This document shows, in pieces, positions 11,041 to 21,524 of a stretch of 64,000 nt of DNA. The translations under genes and the position numbers were made by a program. Each line of letters starts with the position of its first letter. Positions within the stretch are counted from its first letter, which is position 1. The notes under the pieces are model-generated. The model did no database searches. It was given only the letters and a program-made list of their open reading frames with translations, and was not told where the DNA came from. This stretch comes from Platynereis dumerilii (taxonomy: Eukaryota; Annelida; Polychaeta; Phyllodocida; Nereididae), in NCBI GenBank assembly GCA_026936325.1, contig JAPTHN010000012.1, positions 22,881,865 through 22,945,864 of the forward strand, written 5' to 3'.

Positions 11041-11392
11041 CATATTGCACTCATATTATATTTGTATAATATTCCACTAAAATTACGGTAGGCCTATATG
11101 TCCTTCAAGTCAGTGCTTACCACTCTCTCCTGGCTTGGTAGATTACATATTATACCTCCAAAAGTGTCTAACTTTGAAACCTTTCAATGTTTACTTTGAT
11201 CAACATCAATGATTACATCATGTTTAGAAGCTATACAAAATAATTTTGTATATGCTTCTATTTGTTTAAAAAAGGTCATCGCTGTAAACAATTCATTTGT
11301 GGAACTTTTGTCTAGAACTTACACATTTGATCATTTAACAACTAGACATTTATAACTATGAAGGCTTACTCCTGACCTTTGGAATTCCATAA
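11041..11392. other. No gene; scattered repeat words
   Basis: AT-rich sequence with TAGGCCTA at 11089 and words shared with 6225-6525 and 11797 (AAAAAAGGTCATC). Confidence 0.35.
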
Positions 11393-11608
11393 TTTGTGAT
11401 GATTTTCATAGCACAAAGGTCTCAGTTTTGACTCACCAGAGCTTTCGTCCATCTCTCATGGACTGCAACCTCCTGTCACATGACTTGACCCTGGGCAGTC
11501 ATGTGACCAGTTGAGCATTTGTCAGACAGCTGAGGAAGTCCATGAGAGATGGACGGAAGCTCTGGTGAGTCAAAACTGAGACCTTTGTGCTATGAAAATC
11601 ATCACAAA
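11393..11608. mobile_element. 216 bp hairpin MITE
   Basis: A 72 bp arm (11393-11464, starting TTTGTGATGATTTTC) is matched almost perfectly by 11537-11608, with a 72 bp loop. The loop contains a second imperfect stem (GTCACATGACT ... AGTCATGTGAC). It has no coding capacity. The edge duplication is unclear (AA on both sides). This is a miniature inverted-repeat element or the source of a long hairpin RNA if transcribed. Confidence 0.85.
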
Positions 11609-12117
11609 AATTAACTAGACATTTGTTTGTTTGCAATCTAAACGTCCTGTAGAGTTGATGTAAAGTAAGTTAAACAAATAAATGTTACCAGCTAAACATT
11701 TGATTCCTTTTCCTTGTTTAGGTTTCAGACAAAATGTAATTTAAGAAGCTTAACTACATGCATAGCTCATACAAAGCTAAATGCTAAAATCTGCTAAAAA
11801 AAGGTCATCCACATTTGTTCCAAATTCGTTTAGAAACTAAACGTTTCAGATTTAGATTGTGCCAAAATCATCCTCCAACAGGTACCCTGCAAAAATGAGG
11901 CAGCTGCCAGCCTATTTCAATTCAGTTAAAATACCCCTTGCTTTTAATAGGCGAAAGCATGCCCTGATTTAGCAGGTTCACTGTGCAGGAGGTTGGCCAA
12001 AATCTGTATGAACTAACACTCACTTTCTGCATATCAAGTTTACAGGCTGTAACTGTAAGCAGCAAGGGCCCCTCCCAATTTTCATGCATATGTTTTTGCT
12101 TCAAGCCAGAAAATGTG
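11609..12117. other. No gene; scattered repeat words
   Basis: Continuation of TAAACATTTG-type words to about 11850, then sequence resembling the flank of repeat A (TTTACAGGCTGTAACTGTAAG near 12038, compare 2820). Confidence 0.35.
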
Positions 12118-12445
12118 AAGAGTGGACTGCTGCACTGTGAAAATGGCACGTCCTGTGTTATCATGCTGATGATTTGTCATGATCATAAACAATACTTTCA
12201 ATGTTAACTTGATTTAATGGGACTAAACTCGCTTGTTGGTGACAGGCAAACGACAGAATTATGCAACTGATTTTTACTCTAAAATCTGTTATGACGAATG
12301 AATTTAATCAAATGGCCTTTTCTCAATCATGATCGACTTATCAAACTGCCTCTATGTTTTCGATGTTGAATGCAGAGAAGATGACACTTCATCAGCTGTC
12401 ATGAGTCACGAATTGCCATTTTCACAGTGCAACAGTCCTCTCTTT
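12118..12445 (+). mobile_element. Dispersed repeat A, best copy, with inverted ends
   Basis: AAGAGTGGACTGCTGCACTG at 12118 continues as a 31 bp arm to 12148, matched in reverse by TGCCATTTTCACAGTGCAAC at 12414-12445. The 330 bp unit has related pieces at 5935-6180 and, reversed, at 1076-1216 and 2742-2830. No coding sequence; a MITE-like element of unknown superfamily. Confidence 0.6.
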
Positions 12446-12473
12446 TTGCATATCAAATTCCATGGCTTTAATT

Positions 12474-12740
12474 GTATCCTAGAGGAAAAAAGAGTATGTT
12501 TGCAGCACAGAAAGAGTACAAAATCGGTATATCCCATATATGGTATTGGAGTACATTAGAAGCACAAAAGAAGTACATTGCACAATGACGATTTGCATGG
12601 TTGAGAGACTTTTTTACACAGAATTTGCATTTGAAGTACAAATGCAGCACATTTAATTATTTTAATTATGCCCCATTTATAGTATTTATACTCCCGATAT
12701 GCAAATACATATGCTCCAAAAATACTCCCTTGCAGGGATT
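12474..12740 (+). repeat. Dispersed repeat B
   Basis: GAGGAAAAAAGAGTATGTTT followed by GCAGCACAGAAA and TATATCCCATATATGGTATT is repeated with few changes at 14930-15000. The second copy stops where a LINE fragment begins. The unit is AT-rich and non-coding. Confidence 0.55.
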
Positions 12741-12799
12741 ATAAACATAGCAAACCTTCAGTGAAAAAAAAAACGTTAAAGGACTCGTACACCATGAAA

Positions 12800-13040
12800 G
12801 TGATGTGAACCAAATTGTTTGTTAGTATATATGCAATAGTGCCCAGTCTTGACCTGAAAGGGTATGCTTAACCATGGAAAGGCCTAACTAGAGTAATTTA
12901 CACATATTATGGAGCAGTTTCATGCATATACAAGAAATAGGAAGTGAGCTGTTGGTTGGATATGAAAAAATAGATTTATTTGTACTTTTCTAAATATTGC
13001 CAAAAGCATTAAAGATACCTATCAATCAGACGATAAGAAG
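12800..13040 (+). repeat. Diverged outlier of the 160 bp tandem family
   Basis: GCAATAGTGCCCAG and CCTATCAATCAGAC in this order match the tandem copies at 14290-14830. The copy is longer and more diverged, with extra sequence between the two anchors. Confidence 0.45.
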
Positions 13041-13290
13041 GCTGTGGAGATCAGATCTCTGCCTCTCTGTTAATTGTGTCAGGTCTGGTCAGTTGTCAGG
13101 CAAGGTCAGGTCATAGGCATGTCGCAAGGTGCTCAGTGCCCCATGACAGTGGGCAGGCCAGCCACTTCTGCTGTGAGTGAGGAGAGAGGAACATGTGTTC
13201 TGCCCTCAACTCTTTCAATTCTTTAAAATACTAATGGCAATATGGAAGTTTTATGTGGAATATGGATTTTGGACTGAAGCTTTATTGGGA

Positions 13291-13455
13291 ATCCACAGTG
13301 GAGAAAAGCCATATATTGTGTGAATCCTGAGTGGAGAAAAGCCCTATGTGTGTTGAACCTGTGTTACATGTGCAATGTGAACTGTTCTTAATTTGTGGCG
13401 GAGAAAAGCCGTATGAGAAGCAATTATGTGAATCCATAGTGGAGAAAAGCCATAT
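13291..13455 (+). pseudogene. Decayed C2H2 zinc-finger linker words
   Basis: The 13-mer GTGGAGAAAAGCC or GGCGGAGAAAAGCC occurs at 13299, 13331, 13397 and 13439, three times followed by a TAT-like codon. In one frame each reads SGEKPY, the conserved linker between C2H2 zinc fingers (TGEKPY). Spacing (32, 66, 42 bp) is irregular compared with the 84 bp of intact finger arrays and the copies are in different frames, so no protein is encoded. Either a heavily deleted zinc-finger exon or a coincidental short repeat. Confidence 0.35.
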
Positions 13456-14289
13456 GTGCGAGTTCAGTTATGTGTTCAGTGTGAACTACCCCTTTGATTA
13501 ATGGAAACTTAATAAATATAGTTAAGCAAAACAGTCTTGTGTTTGTTCCCAGTCATTGACACGTGACAAAGGCACTAAAGCATTAATATAGGTAACTAGA
13601 GGACCCCCATGATTCTTGGAATAAAAAGATAGGCCTAAAAATGAGTAGCAGTGTGCAATATTGGGGTTTATCATTGTGATGCTGGAATGCGTTGCCCTCC
13701 AGTGTAAATGGATGATTGGAAAGGTGTTGCTGGCCAGGGAGTGGAGGATGAAAAAAACTACTGTAGGTGCAGAAGTCATGGATGTTAAGTTCAGTGAAGG
13801 TAAAAATCCATAAATTAAGAGTAAAGAGGAAGTTTGATGTATGACATGGCCTGATCCATGGAGAATTGAGGATTCCTACGCAGAAAGAAAAGCGTAATTT
13901 ATAATATGGGATAGGATATGTAGAATTAGCCAGTGGATAGGGGAAATTAGAAAGGATTGCAATTGTGTAGTTTTGTGAAGTTGGTTCGTAGTGTCCTGAT
14001 TTGTAACAAAGAACCTGTTGTGTATTGTTTATTTGATGGGTCCCTCTTGTGAGCCCAGGGAGAACAATGAACTACCACTATTGCAGGCACGTGAATAGAG
14101 GTGTGTGGATAGCATTAATGTGTGGATAGGGTGTTAGAGGTGACAGATAGTTCTGTAAAGATAAAAATCTGTGGAGACTTTGAAAAGATGAAGATTGATG
14201 TATAGCACGGCCAGATCCATCAAGAATTGGCGATTTGTATACAAAAAGAAAATCTGAGCAAACAACAAAAATATAATATAGGATGTGAA
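13456..14289. other. No clear gene
   Basis: Two minus-strand frames of 85 and 71 codons (13522-13779 and 14078-14293) have no domain. Words such as CCATGGAGAATTGAGGATT (13857) and CCATCAAGAATTGGCGATT (14216), each followed by AGAAAGAAAAG-like or AAAAAGAAAAT-like sequence, indicate an internal diverged duplication of about 360 bp. Confidence 0.4.
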
Positions 14290-14832
14290 TCAAATTTCAT
14301 CTATGGACGTGCAATATTGGCCAAGTTTTGGCCTGGAAACAAAAAATAGTAATTTTTATATATTTTTTTGTCAATATTTGAAAAGGTAAGGAATATTCAT
14401 GAACCGCACCCCTTTTAAAAAAGGGACAACTATGTCATATATGTGACAGGTGTAACAAATTTCATCCATGTACATGCAATAGTGGCCAAGTTTTGGCCCA
14501 TAAATTAAAAAATAATAATTTTTTTAACATTTTCTCAATATTTCAAAAGGTATAAGATATCCATCAATCAGACCATTAAAAGGCACAACTGGACAATATA
14601 GGCTACATGTGTATTAAATTTCATCCATGCACATGCAATAGGGACTGAGTCCTGATCCGGAAACAAAAATAATAATTTGTTATATTTTTTCTCAATATTT
14701 CAATAAGTATGGAATATCCATCAAGCAGACCATCAAAAGGCACAACTGGACCATAAAGGCTATATGTGTACCAAATTTAATCCATGTACTTGCAATAGGG
14801 CCTGAGTCCTGGCCCGGAAACTATCTATTATT
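14290..14832 (+). repeat. Tandem repeat of about 160 bp, 3.4 copies
   Basis: Anchors AATTTCATCCATG plus GCAATAG recur near 14297, 14457, 14616 and 14776, and ATCCATCAATCAGACCAT or a variant recurs between them. Period is about 160 bp. The last copy is cut off after GAGTCCTGGCCCGGAAAC. Copies differ at many sites, so the array is old. Confidence 0.85.
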
Positions 14833-14929
14833 GCTACTATTAATAAAACATCTGTATCTGACACAATGGAAATTATGCCAGTAATTCAATGTATATATAT
14901 ATTGTAACTAAAAACCTGGACATCCCGGA

Positions 14930-15002
14930 GGAAAAAAGAGTGCGTTTGTAGCACAGAAACATTACAAAATCAGTATATCCCATATATATGGTATTGGAAC
15001 AA
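14930..15002 (+). repeat. Dispersed repeat B, second copy
   Basis: Matches 12474-12540 (GAGGAAAAAAGAGTGCGTTT, GTAGCACAGAAA, TATATCCCATATATATGGTA) and then gives way to the LINE fragment. Confidence 0.55.
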
Positions 15003-15019
15003 AGAAACAACTGAAATTT

Positions 15020-15312
15020 ATACAATCAGAAAAAATGGACCAGAAGAATGGAAAAAAATGCAAGTACCTTGGTACAACACGGGACACAATCACAGACATC
15101 AAAAGAAGAAAAAGTCTTGCATACAGTGCCTTCAATACGATCAGGCTGTTTTTAACAAACAAGTCATCTATGTATATGAAACAAAATCCGAATACTAGAA
15201 GCTTTTGTCTACCATATTCCTATATAACTCTGAACTTTGCATGGACACTAACGAAAGAACTAGAAAACAAGATCGATGTGCAACAACAAATATTTTTAAG
15301 AAAATGTCTAAG
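15020..15312 (+). mobile_element. LINE reverse-transcriptase C-terminal fragment
   Basis: The + frame from 15035 reads KCKYLGTT, then ITDIKRRKSLAYSAFN, and further on LTKELENKIDVQQQIFLRKC. This matches the pattern just after the palm of LINE endonuclease-reverse transcriptases (KYLGS, EIK.RI..A..AF, TLTK.LE.KI, ..LR.IL). The normally conserved LLYGSE(T)W block is degraded to a weak SYITLNFAW, and the fragment is cut at both ends, so it is a dead 5'- and 3'-truncated piece. Clade (I/Nimb, L1 or Jockey-like) cannot be fixed by eye. Confidence 0.7.
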
Positions 15313-15800
15313 CCCCCCGCGTTGCCTACAGCAAGCCTCCGGGTCCCGAGCCTCCTGGCTCAGGTGCGCCGGGGGAGTTCTGGTTGTTGCCCCTCCACGG
15401 CACAATCTCTTGCCCATTTTGGGTGCCCTCCACTTGCACCGGCCCCGTTGTGCCCGGTGTGTTGGCGCACCCTCATAGCTCTCTTCATGGCATTCTTGGG
15501 AGTTATGGCTACCTGCCTACTGGCTTGGTTGGCTCTTGCCTTGCCCGGTTTCCAGTCCCTGTTAGCGGCACTGAAAAGGGCTTCCCAACTGTCCCTGCCT
15601 CCTTCCCAGGCTTTGTAGTGCCCTGGGCTTGGATGCTTCTGGCTGATAGTCTTGATGCCTTTGCACTCCCGCCAGACCACACCATGGGCTCCCTTGGCCT
15701 CGCTTGCCAGCAGCAACTGTTTTGTGCTCTGTATTTGGTGTCAATGAACCTTTCTTGCTTGCGGATTCCATTCCCTCCTCCACTTTGTTAATCTGCACAA
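15313..15800. other. GC-rich anomalous segment, unidentified
   Basis: Base composition jumps sharply at about 15313 and falls again after 15800. Several overlapping frames of 78-147 codons are open on both strands, which is expected of GC-rich sequence. The minus-strand frames at 15360-15716 and 15562-15798 are the most protein-like but match no family I can name. It abuts the broken LINE without a clear junction and may be part of another mobile element. Confidence 0.4.
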
Positions 15801-15836
15801 GTAAGCATTGTCACTCTCTCAGATGAGTACAATAAG

Positions 15837-15918
15837 TCTGTGGGCCATGAGCGAAGATAGAGTTTCGGTTCTCCCCTATCAGGATAGGACCTATCTCTAT
15901 GAGCTCATGGCCCACAGA
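15837..15918. repeat. Short perfect inverted repeat
   Basis: TCTGTGGGCCATGAGC at 15837-15852 is matched exactly in reverse by GCTCATGGCCCACAGA at 15903-15918, with partial pairing of the inner GATAGAG and CTATCTC. The whole is an 82 bp stem-loop. Confidence 0.75.
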
Positions 15919-16095
15919 AACTAGTGCCAGCCAGATTAATTATGTTCTCTGCATAGTAGTGACGTGGGAAGCCCACAAGTTACCCTTGTTGATTTGAGTG
16001 ATGGGCCAGTAAGCAACCTTGTCAATGTTATTAGAGGTTTGTCAGAATCATACCAGAAATTGCCCCAACCCCAGAAATTGCCCCAACCCAGCGGC

Positions 16096-16405
16096 CAGGG
16101 TGGACTGGCCAATGTGGTAGAGTGGCAGCTGCCACAGGCCCATGAACTGAGGGGGGCCCAATCGGGCCCATGTACAATGTCAAAAATTAAAATGCCAAGA
16201 AAAAGCAGAGAAGCGAATCTTCACCCTCCGGTTTCCAACTGTGTGATGCAACTAAATTAACTGAACAGGACAAGTAAATAATTACAAAATTATATAGACT
16301 GTTATGCTTTGCTTTTTCATATTTGAAAATAACGCCGGTGGTAGCAATGTAGGGGCCCATTAACTTATTTTGCCATGGGCCCGAAATGCCGCCTGTCCAC
16401 CCCTG
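16096..16405. mobile_element. hAT-type MITE, 310 bp
   Basis: The ends are CAGGGTGGAC and GTCCACCCCTG. The flanking octamers are CCAGCGGC (16088-16095) and CCAGCAGC (16406-16413), equal at seven of eight positions. CAGGG ends with an 8 bp duplication are the mark of the hAT superfamily. The interior has GGGCCCA words and no coding sequence. Confidence 0.75.
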
Positions 16406-16745
16406 CCAGCAGCAGTCACCAGTGATTGATGAGATGGGAGAGCGAGCAGGAATCCTTTACTTGCCCAGCACAGACACTGAATCACGGGGGCCGCCAATCA
16501 AGGCGACTCAAGCGTGGTACACCGCACATACTTCTGAGCAGCCTGGTTGCCTACCAAAATAGTGTCAAGACTGCAGCAGGCCCCGAAACAGTTGTGATGT
16601 TACCATTTTCTGCTCTCTAACTTTTAACAGCTAGTAATTTGCCATTTAAATGAGATCTAATGCAGTTAGAAGCATAATTATTTTTTTGTTGAAATGCGGT
16701 ACCATCTATTCTATTTTTTTGACAGTTTCAGCTCTCCAGCTTAAT

Positions 16746-16880
16746 CCACGACAGAAAACAACACAGATTGTCTCAGGTGAACTTGTATGGGAAGCAAACA
16801 TGTGGTGAGGACGATAACAGCAATTAACAACAGGGGGCGCAAAGAGCGCTGTTGTACTAAAAAAATAACACTAGGTGGCG
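16746..16880 (-). repeat. 135 bp direct repeat, presumed 3' LTR
   Basis: These 135 bases are identical to 28500-28634 by direct reading. Relative to the gag-pol frame at 23427-28352 (minus strand) this is the downstream side. The minus-strand sequence just before it is purine-rich (AGGAAGGAAGATAAGAGGG), as a polypurine tract would be. The outer flank ends CCAC, the same four bases that follow the other copy, fitting a 4 bp target duplication. A solo LTR from another insertion is less likely because no duplication flanks this copy on its own. Confidence 0.65.
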
Positions 16881-18180
16881 TGGTCACCCTCTTATCTTCC
16901 TTCCTATTTGAAAAGGTAATATAATTAACTATAGTAGAAATACAAAAATATGTTTATACATTATACAAGTATAAGTGAAAAACTTTACTAAACATATATA
17001 GTACTAATGAGGTCTCCGCGCGCCGCCATTACCTATAGGGGGCGCTGAACGTCAACTCAGTCCCAGAATGGTGACGTTACCTGGCTTGCAGACAGCAAAC
17101 AGTGGGAGAGGCAGTGACCTGCCTCACAAAAACGGCTCTCCCGACCTTAATACTCAACCGATTTACAAAATTTAAAAAGCATCACAGAGCCAGGAATATT
17201 CCCCAGCTAGCCATGCAAAGAAATCGGCAGTTTGACCAAAAGAGATCACGTAAAAAAAATCGTTTACTTGAATTACTTCAGAAACTTATAGAAAAAGTAC
17301 ATTTCACATTACTAGAGTAAGCTTACTTCTCAATATACAGCATTTAGAGACCAACCAAGTACTTTTTCACTCAATTTTGGGATTACAGTAACAATGGCAT
17401 GTTTAGAATCTCATGTTTCTCTATCAAATGCAAATAAAACGTATTCAATATGAACCAGAATCTTATGGTATCCAGGTATAGCAGGCATACAGAGATTATA
17501 CATTGACAAATGTCATGGTACGAAGTCCAATTAAGACCTGAAGTAATCAACTGAATAGAAATAGAAGTTGGCAGTCAGTTTAAGCAGTAAATTTTAAATT
17601 GAACCAGGAAGATAATTTAAGTGCTCAAGTTGGGCTAGTAGGTACCACTAAAGCTGGTGGCCCAGGGGTGCCCGAACAGGAGGCAGTTGCCCCTCCTGCC
17701 CTTGTCCAAGGGGGGGGGGGGCAGGGGGGCAAGGGTGCCCTTTTAGATCTTAAAGAAAAAAACGTTTTTAAGCCTTATTTCACTAATTTTAGGCACACAA
17801 TAGGAAATATATATTCAAAATTGTAAGTGACTCTCAATTTAATTTTTGTCACGCGAATTTGGCGTGAATACAATTTGCCCTTTTTCATCTGACCGACCCT
17901 GCCGCCCGTGATTCCTTCAACATCTTGCATAACTAAAGAGAAAAAATTACAAAGCTTATTTTATCACAAACACATTCTATATATATACTACAGGGTTATG
18001 TAAAGAGTTATCTTGGGCCTATAATAGGCCTATAACATCATGAACTTGATCAACATGGTATGATGGCAGCCACAAGTTTAGGCTGGCTGGAGAGGCCTTG
18101 AGGTGGCTGATAGTCCCATCACTGAACTTGGAACCTCCCCCACCCATTCGCAAATTTCTGGATCCGCCCCTGCTTAGGGC
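16881..18180. other. No gene; CpG-rich patch and hAT-like debris
   Basis: 17010-17060 is locally GC-rich (CGCGCGCCGCC, GGGGGCGC). At 17665-17720 a CAGGGGTGCCCGAACAGG word followed by poly(G), and at 18157-18172 the word GGATCCGCCCCTG, resemble left and right ends of hAT-type MITEs. No matching octamer was found for either, so they are treated as remnants. Frames of 72-75 codons here have no support. Confidence 0.35.
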
Positions 18181-18189
18181 GAAACCATT

Positions 18190-18330
18190 GAATATCCAGG
18201 GGGAGCTTAGTTAGAAATTTAAAAAAATTTCTTACTCCATTTTGGTGAAATAAAATTCTTTCTGGTCTGTCTTGAAATAAATAATTTCTGGTGGGTGTTT
18301 TCCTTTAGAAATTGTTGCTTGATTTAGGAA
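18190..18330 (+). repeat. Dispersed repeat, third copy of the 600-870 family
   Basis: TATCCAGGGGGAG, TTTCTTACTCCATTTTGGTG, AATTCTTTCTGG and AATAATTTCTGGTGGG follow the order of the copies at 605-840. Confidence 0.5.
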
Positions 18331-18589
18331 TGAATATTCAGGGACTTGGCACAGTTTAAATAAAGATAATTTCTGATGAAACACTGAAGAATATCTTGGA
18401 CTAAGGACTATACAGCTAAAAACAGCAATCAGGTTGCTCCGAATTCACCTGAGAGCACATAGAATCTGTTGACTTCTTTTTGGTGGCCCCATAAGCATAG
18501 TACACTGATCTGATCTGAGGATCACTCATGCAAATTATTGAATATAGGCCTATATATTATATATTATATACACTTTTTTATACTTTATC

Positions 18590-18815
18590 TTTTAGGCCCA
18601 GCCTGACCTGATAACATTGTTTGCTTTTCTGGGGTCCTTGAAGTTTCACTTAAAAAATCACTTAAAAATCCCGTTTGATGAATGCAGACACGTACACATT
18701 CATGCATGTGCCATACGTGATCTTTTATTTATTAGTCACTTTATATGTTGTTTCTTCATCATTGTAACTTCCAAATAACAGTCCAAAATAAAATCAATCA
18801 ATCAATCAATCAAAA
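18590..18815 (+). repeat. LINE-like 3' end with (ATCA)n tail
   Basis: The segment ends ATTGTAACTTCCAAATAACA, then AATAAAATC and five ATCA units. A similar end (ATTGTAACTCTG ... AAATAAATCAATCAATC) lies at 52530-52570. This shared 3' end with tetranucleotide tail is typical of CR1/L2-like LINEs. Confidence 0.5.
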
Positions 18816-18884
18816 GGTGAAATATCCTGTGCATCAAGTTCAGGTGTAACAACTGGACTGCAGGGTGCTATATTCATCCAGTAT

Positions 18885-18962
18885 AAGGCAAGGAGGGAAA
18901 GTCTGAGAGAGAAAGAAGAGGAGAAGGGGAGGAAGAGACAGAGAAGGAAGAGCAGGAGGGGA
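18885..18962 (+). repeat. Purine-rich (GA) tract
   Basis: About 80 bases almost entirely of A and G (GAGAGAGAAAGAAGAGGAG and similar), one of four such tracts between 18.9 and 20.9 kb. Confidence 0.8.
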
Positions 18963-19072
18963 CTTGACTTGTGGTGTGCTGGTGTACCCCAAATCAGCCA
19001 GGGCAGCTCAACCACCATCTCTGTGGAGGGAGCTGCACATTTTTTATATTTTTGGTGCCGCCGTATGATGAT

Positions 19073-19110
19073 GAAGATAGATAGATAGATAGATTTATTT
19101 TTCCAAATTT
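19073..19110 (-). repeat. LINE-like tail, minus strand
   Basis: GATAGATAGATAGATAGATT followed by TATTTTTCC reads on the minus strand as AATAAATC plus a TATC microsatellite, the same tail type as at 1015 and 21525. Confidence 0.45.
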
Positions 19111-19439
19111 TTCACATTTCAGCAACGTCATACATGTATATAGACAGTAAAGTATAATTTGGGGGGTCACACAAGAGTACAAAAGAATGACTGTGATTGT
19201 GTGCCCATGAAATGAGAAGACTGGGCAGGACGGGACTTATTGTATCCAATTTTGGGATTTTGCACAATACTGCAAAGTCATCCGCAGCAACCCTATTAAT
19301 TCATGGATGCCCAGGGTCTTCAGTTGACCAAACATAGAATACTTGATACAAGCCACTGTCATGCAATGTCCCATGGATTCGGACTAAAGTGAGTTATCAG
19401 GGTGAGATTTAAACCCACGTCATTAGGCTATGGGGGAAC

Positions 19440-19665
19440 CTGGAAGCAGGAGGGGAGAAAAGATGACGATGATATGGAGTTGGGGGAGAAGGAACAGGAG
19501 GAGGGAAAGTATGAGTGAGAAGGAAGAGGAGGAGGGGAGGAAGAGATAGAAAAGAAAGAGGGAGAAAGTAGTTGAATAGATAGGGTTGAGGGAGAGAAGG
19601 AGGATGAGGAGGAGAGAGAGAGGAGGAGAAGGGTGAGTAGGGAACAGATGACGAGAAAGAGCTAG
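19440..19665 (+). repeat. Purine-rich (GAGGA) tract
   Basis: A 225 bp stretch with very few pyrimidines, rich in GGAGGAG and GAGAAGG words. The minus-strand frames of about 100-120 codons full of S, P and L are artefacts of this bias. Confidence 0.85.
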
Positions 19666-19914
19666 TGTGCGAATGAAGTAGCCCTGGGACCCTTGCGTAG
19701 CATGGGTCATGGGTCGTCCCATTTATTTCAACATGTAGAAATATAGAAATAGGTGCCGTAAGTAGGAAATTTTGCACTCTTTCAGGTGGTATGATTTAAA
19801 TTAACAAACTTTATATATATATTATGAGTTATTACTATTCTCCCAAATCCTGTCTTTCAAATCTCATGATTTTCCAATGGGATGATTCATGACCCCTGTC
19901 CCAGGGGTCCAGGG

Positions 19915-20905
19915 CTACGAATGAAGAGGAGGGACAGATGGAAGAGGAGGGAGCAAATTAAGAAGAGGAGTGATCAAAGAATGAAGGGGATGAAGTGAAT
20001 GAAGAAAACGACGAGGAGGAGTCAGCAAATGAACAGGGGCATAGATCCTGGGGGCGTAGATTCTGGGGGCGTAGATCCTGGAGGTGTAGATCCTGGGGGC
20101 GTAGATCCTGGGGGCGTAGATCCTGGGGGCGTAGATCCTGGGGGCATAGATCCTGGGGGCGTAGATCCTGGGGGCAGGGATTGGGGGATGCATCCCCCTA
20201 GGATGAATCTGCGGGGGATGATCATATTATGATTATCCCCCCAAGAATTTCAAATTACTAATACTTGGTGTTGACAATTATCTGTCATATTTAGCAATTT
20301 TCCACAATGCCAGTTGCTTGTTGTGTGGAAAAAAAAGTCTCAAAACAAACCTTCGATAATCTGAAATATATTGGCTTTTGGGCCCCAGAGTGGCCCTCAA
20401 AATCTACCGCTGCGCGACTTTCTGCCTGTTGGGCCGCGAGCGAAGTTTGCGATCCCTGAAATCAACCCCCCCCCCCTACAAAAATGAAAAATATACGCCC
20501 CTGCAAATGAATTAAATAGGATGAGGGAGAGATGGAAGAGGAGGATGGAGTAGGAGGGAGCAAAGGATGATGACGAGGGAACAAATGACGAAGAGGAGGG
20601 CAAGGAAGGAGAGGAGGAAGAGGAGGGAGAGTTAGAGGAGGAGAGAGCTAAGAAAATGGAGGAAAGACCGAGGAATAAGATAAGGAACTGGGGGAGGCTT
20701 CAGCATGGAGAGAGGAGGAAGAGAGATTACAGGAACATGATAAGGGACCAAATGAAGAGGAAGGAGAGGCTGAAAGAGAGAAGGAAGAGGAGGGAGGGAA
20801 AGAAGAGGAGGAAAGGAAAGGATCAGGGAGAGACAGAAGGGAAGAGGGAGGGTGATGAGGGGGGGAGGGAAGAATCCACACCTGTTAGGAGGAGACAAGA
20901 GTGAT
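19915..20905 (+). repeat. Purine-rich array split by a hAT-type element
   Basis: GA-rich sequence at 19915-20033 resumes at 20512 and runs to 20905, sharing words such as AGATGGAAGAGGAGG and GGGAGCAAA. The intervening 470 bp is a transposon insertion. The right part is close to pure purine for about 380 bp and could adopt triplex structure. All frames in it are artefacts. Confidence 0.85.
20034..20503. mobile_element. hAT-type non-autonomous element with 15 bp array
   Basis: The ends are CAGGGGCATA and TACGCCCCTG, flanked by a perfect 8 bp duplication CAAATGAA (20026-20033 and 20504-20511). Immediately inside the left end is a 15 bp minisatellite, unit GTAGATCCTGGGGGC, about nine copies from 20041 to 20177. 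No coding sequence. The clean duplication shows a bona fide insertion into the purine array. Confidence 0.85.
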
Positions 20906-21520
20906 AGAGCAGGCAGAAAGATGGTTACAAGAGTAGTGCAACATGAGAATACACAGTTTCCTAGATTTATTTTTATTCTGTTTATAAAAAAACCTGGCTC
21001 GCCCTTACGATGTAAGAAATTCTAATAACTATGCATTCTTTTAGTAAAGCATGTATATATATGTCAGACACTCAGTGCGATTCAGGAAAAAAAAAATTCC
21101 CATTATTTAGATCGGAGACATCTAGTATTACTGGCTTGAAGCTGTTCATTAATAGAACTATTTTATCTGATGTTTTGAAAGGATAGTACAAGGATGCCCT
21201 CAGATTCGTCAGTAAATTTCAAAAGTACTAAAATGTCAAATTTACGACTATGGGATTTGTCCACAGTGAATGTATAATAAAACCTTTTCTTGCAGTCACC
21301 CAGCTATATATTGCATATCCAAGATATTTTACTGCATGGACAACATTGGATTAGCCTTAACAATGTGCAAAGGCAGCTTTCGGGGGTATCATGAATCTAG
21401 CTATTTATTTCCAGAGTTTGCTATCCTGTAATATTAATTTCAAAATTAAATTATACTGTAGGCCGAAATACGCCCTCACAGAAATCATTTATTTCAAGAC
21501 TGCCAGGACATAATTTGTTA
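20906..21520. other. No feature seen
   Basis: AT-rich unique-looking sequence with no long frame or repeat structure. Confidence 0.45.
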
Positions 21521-21524
21521 CACA

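Noticed and set aside
15562-15798. Protein-coding gene on the minus strand
   Set aside because: No domain, no splice signals, and open frames are expected in this GC-rich block on both strands.
16746-16880. Solo LTR of a separate insertion
   Set aside because: No short duplication flanks this copy on its own, whereas its outer flank matches the outer flank of the right-hand copy. Not fully excluded.
17672-18172. A complete hAT-type element from CAGGGGTGCCC to GGATCCGCCCCTG
   Set aside because: The flanking octamers (about GGTGGCC and CTTAGGGC) do not match, so the two ends probably belong to different remnants.
19270-19430. tRNA-derived SINE on the minus strand
   Set aside because: GGGTTTAAATCTC near 19412 resembles a B box, but no A box lies at the expected distance upstream.
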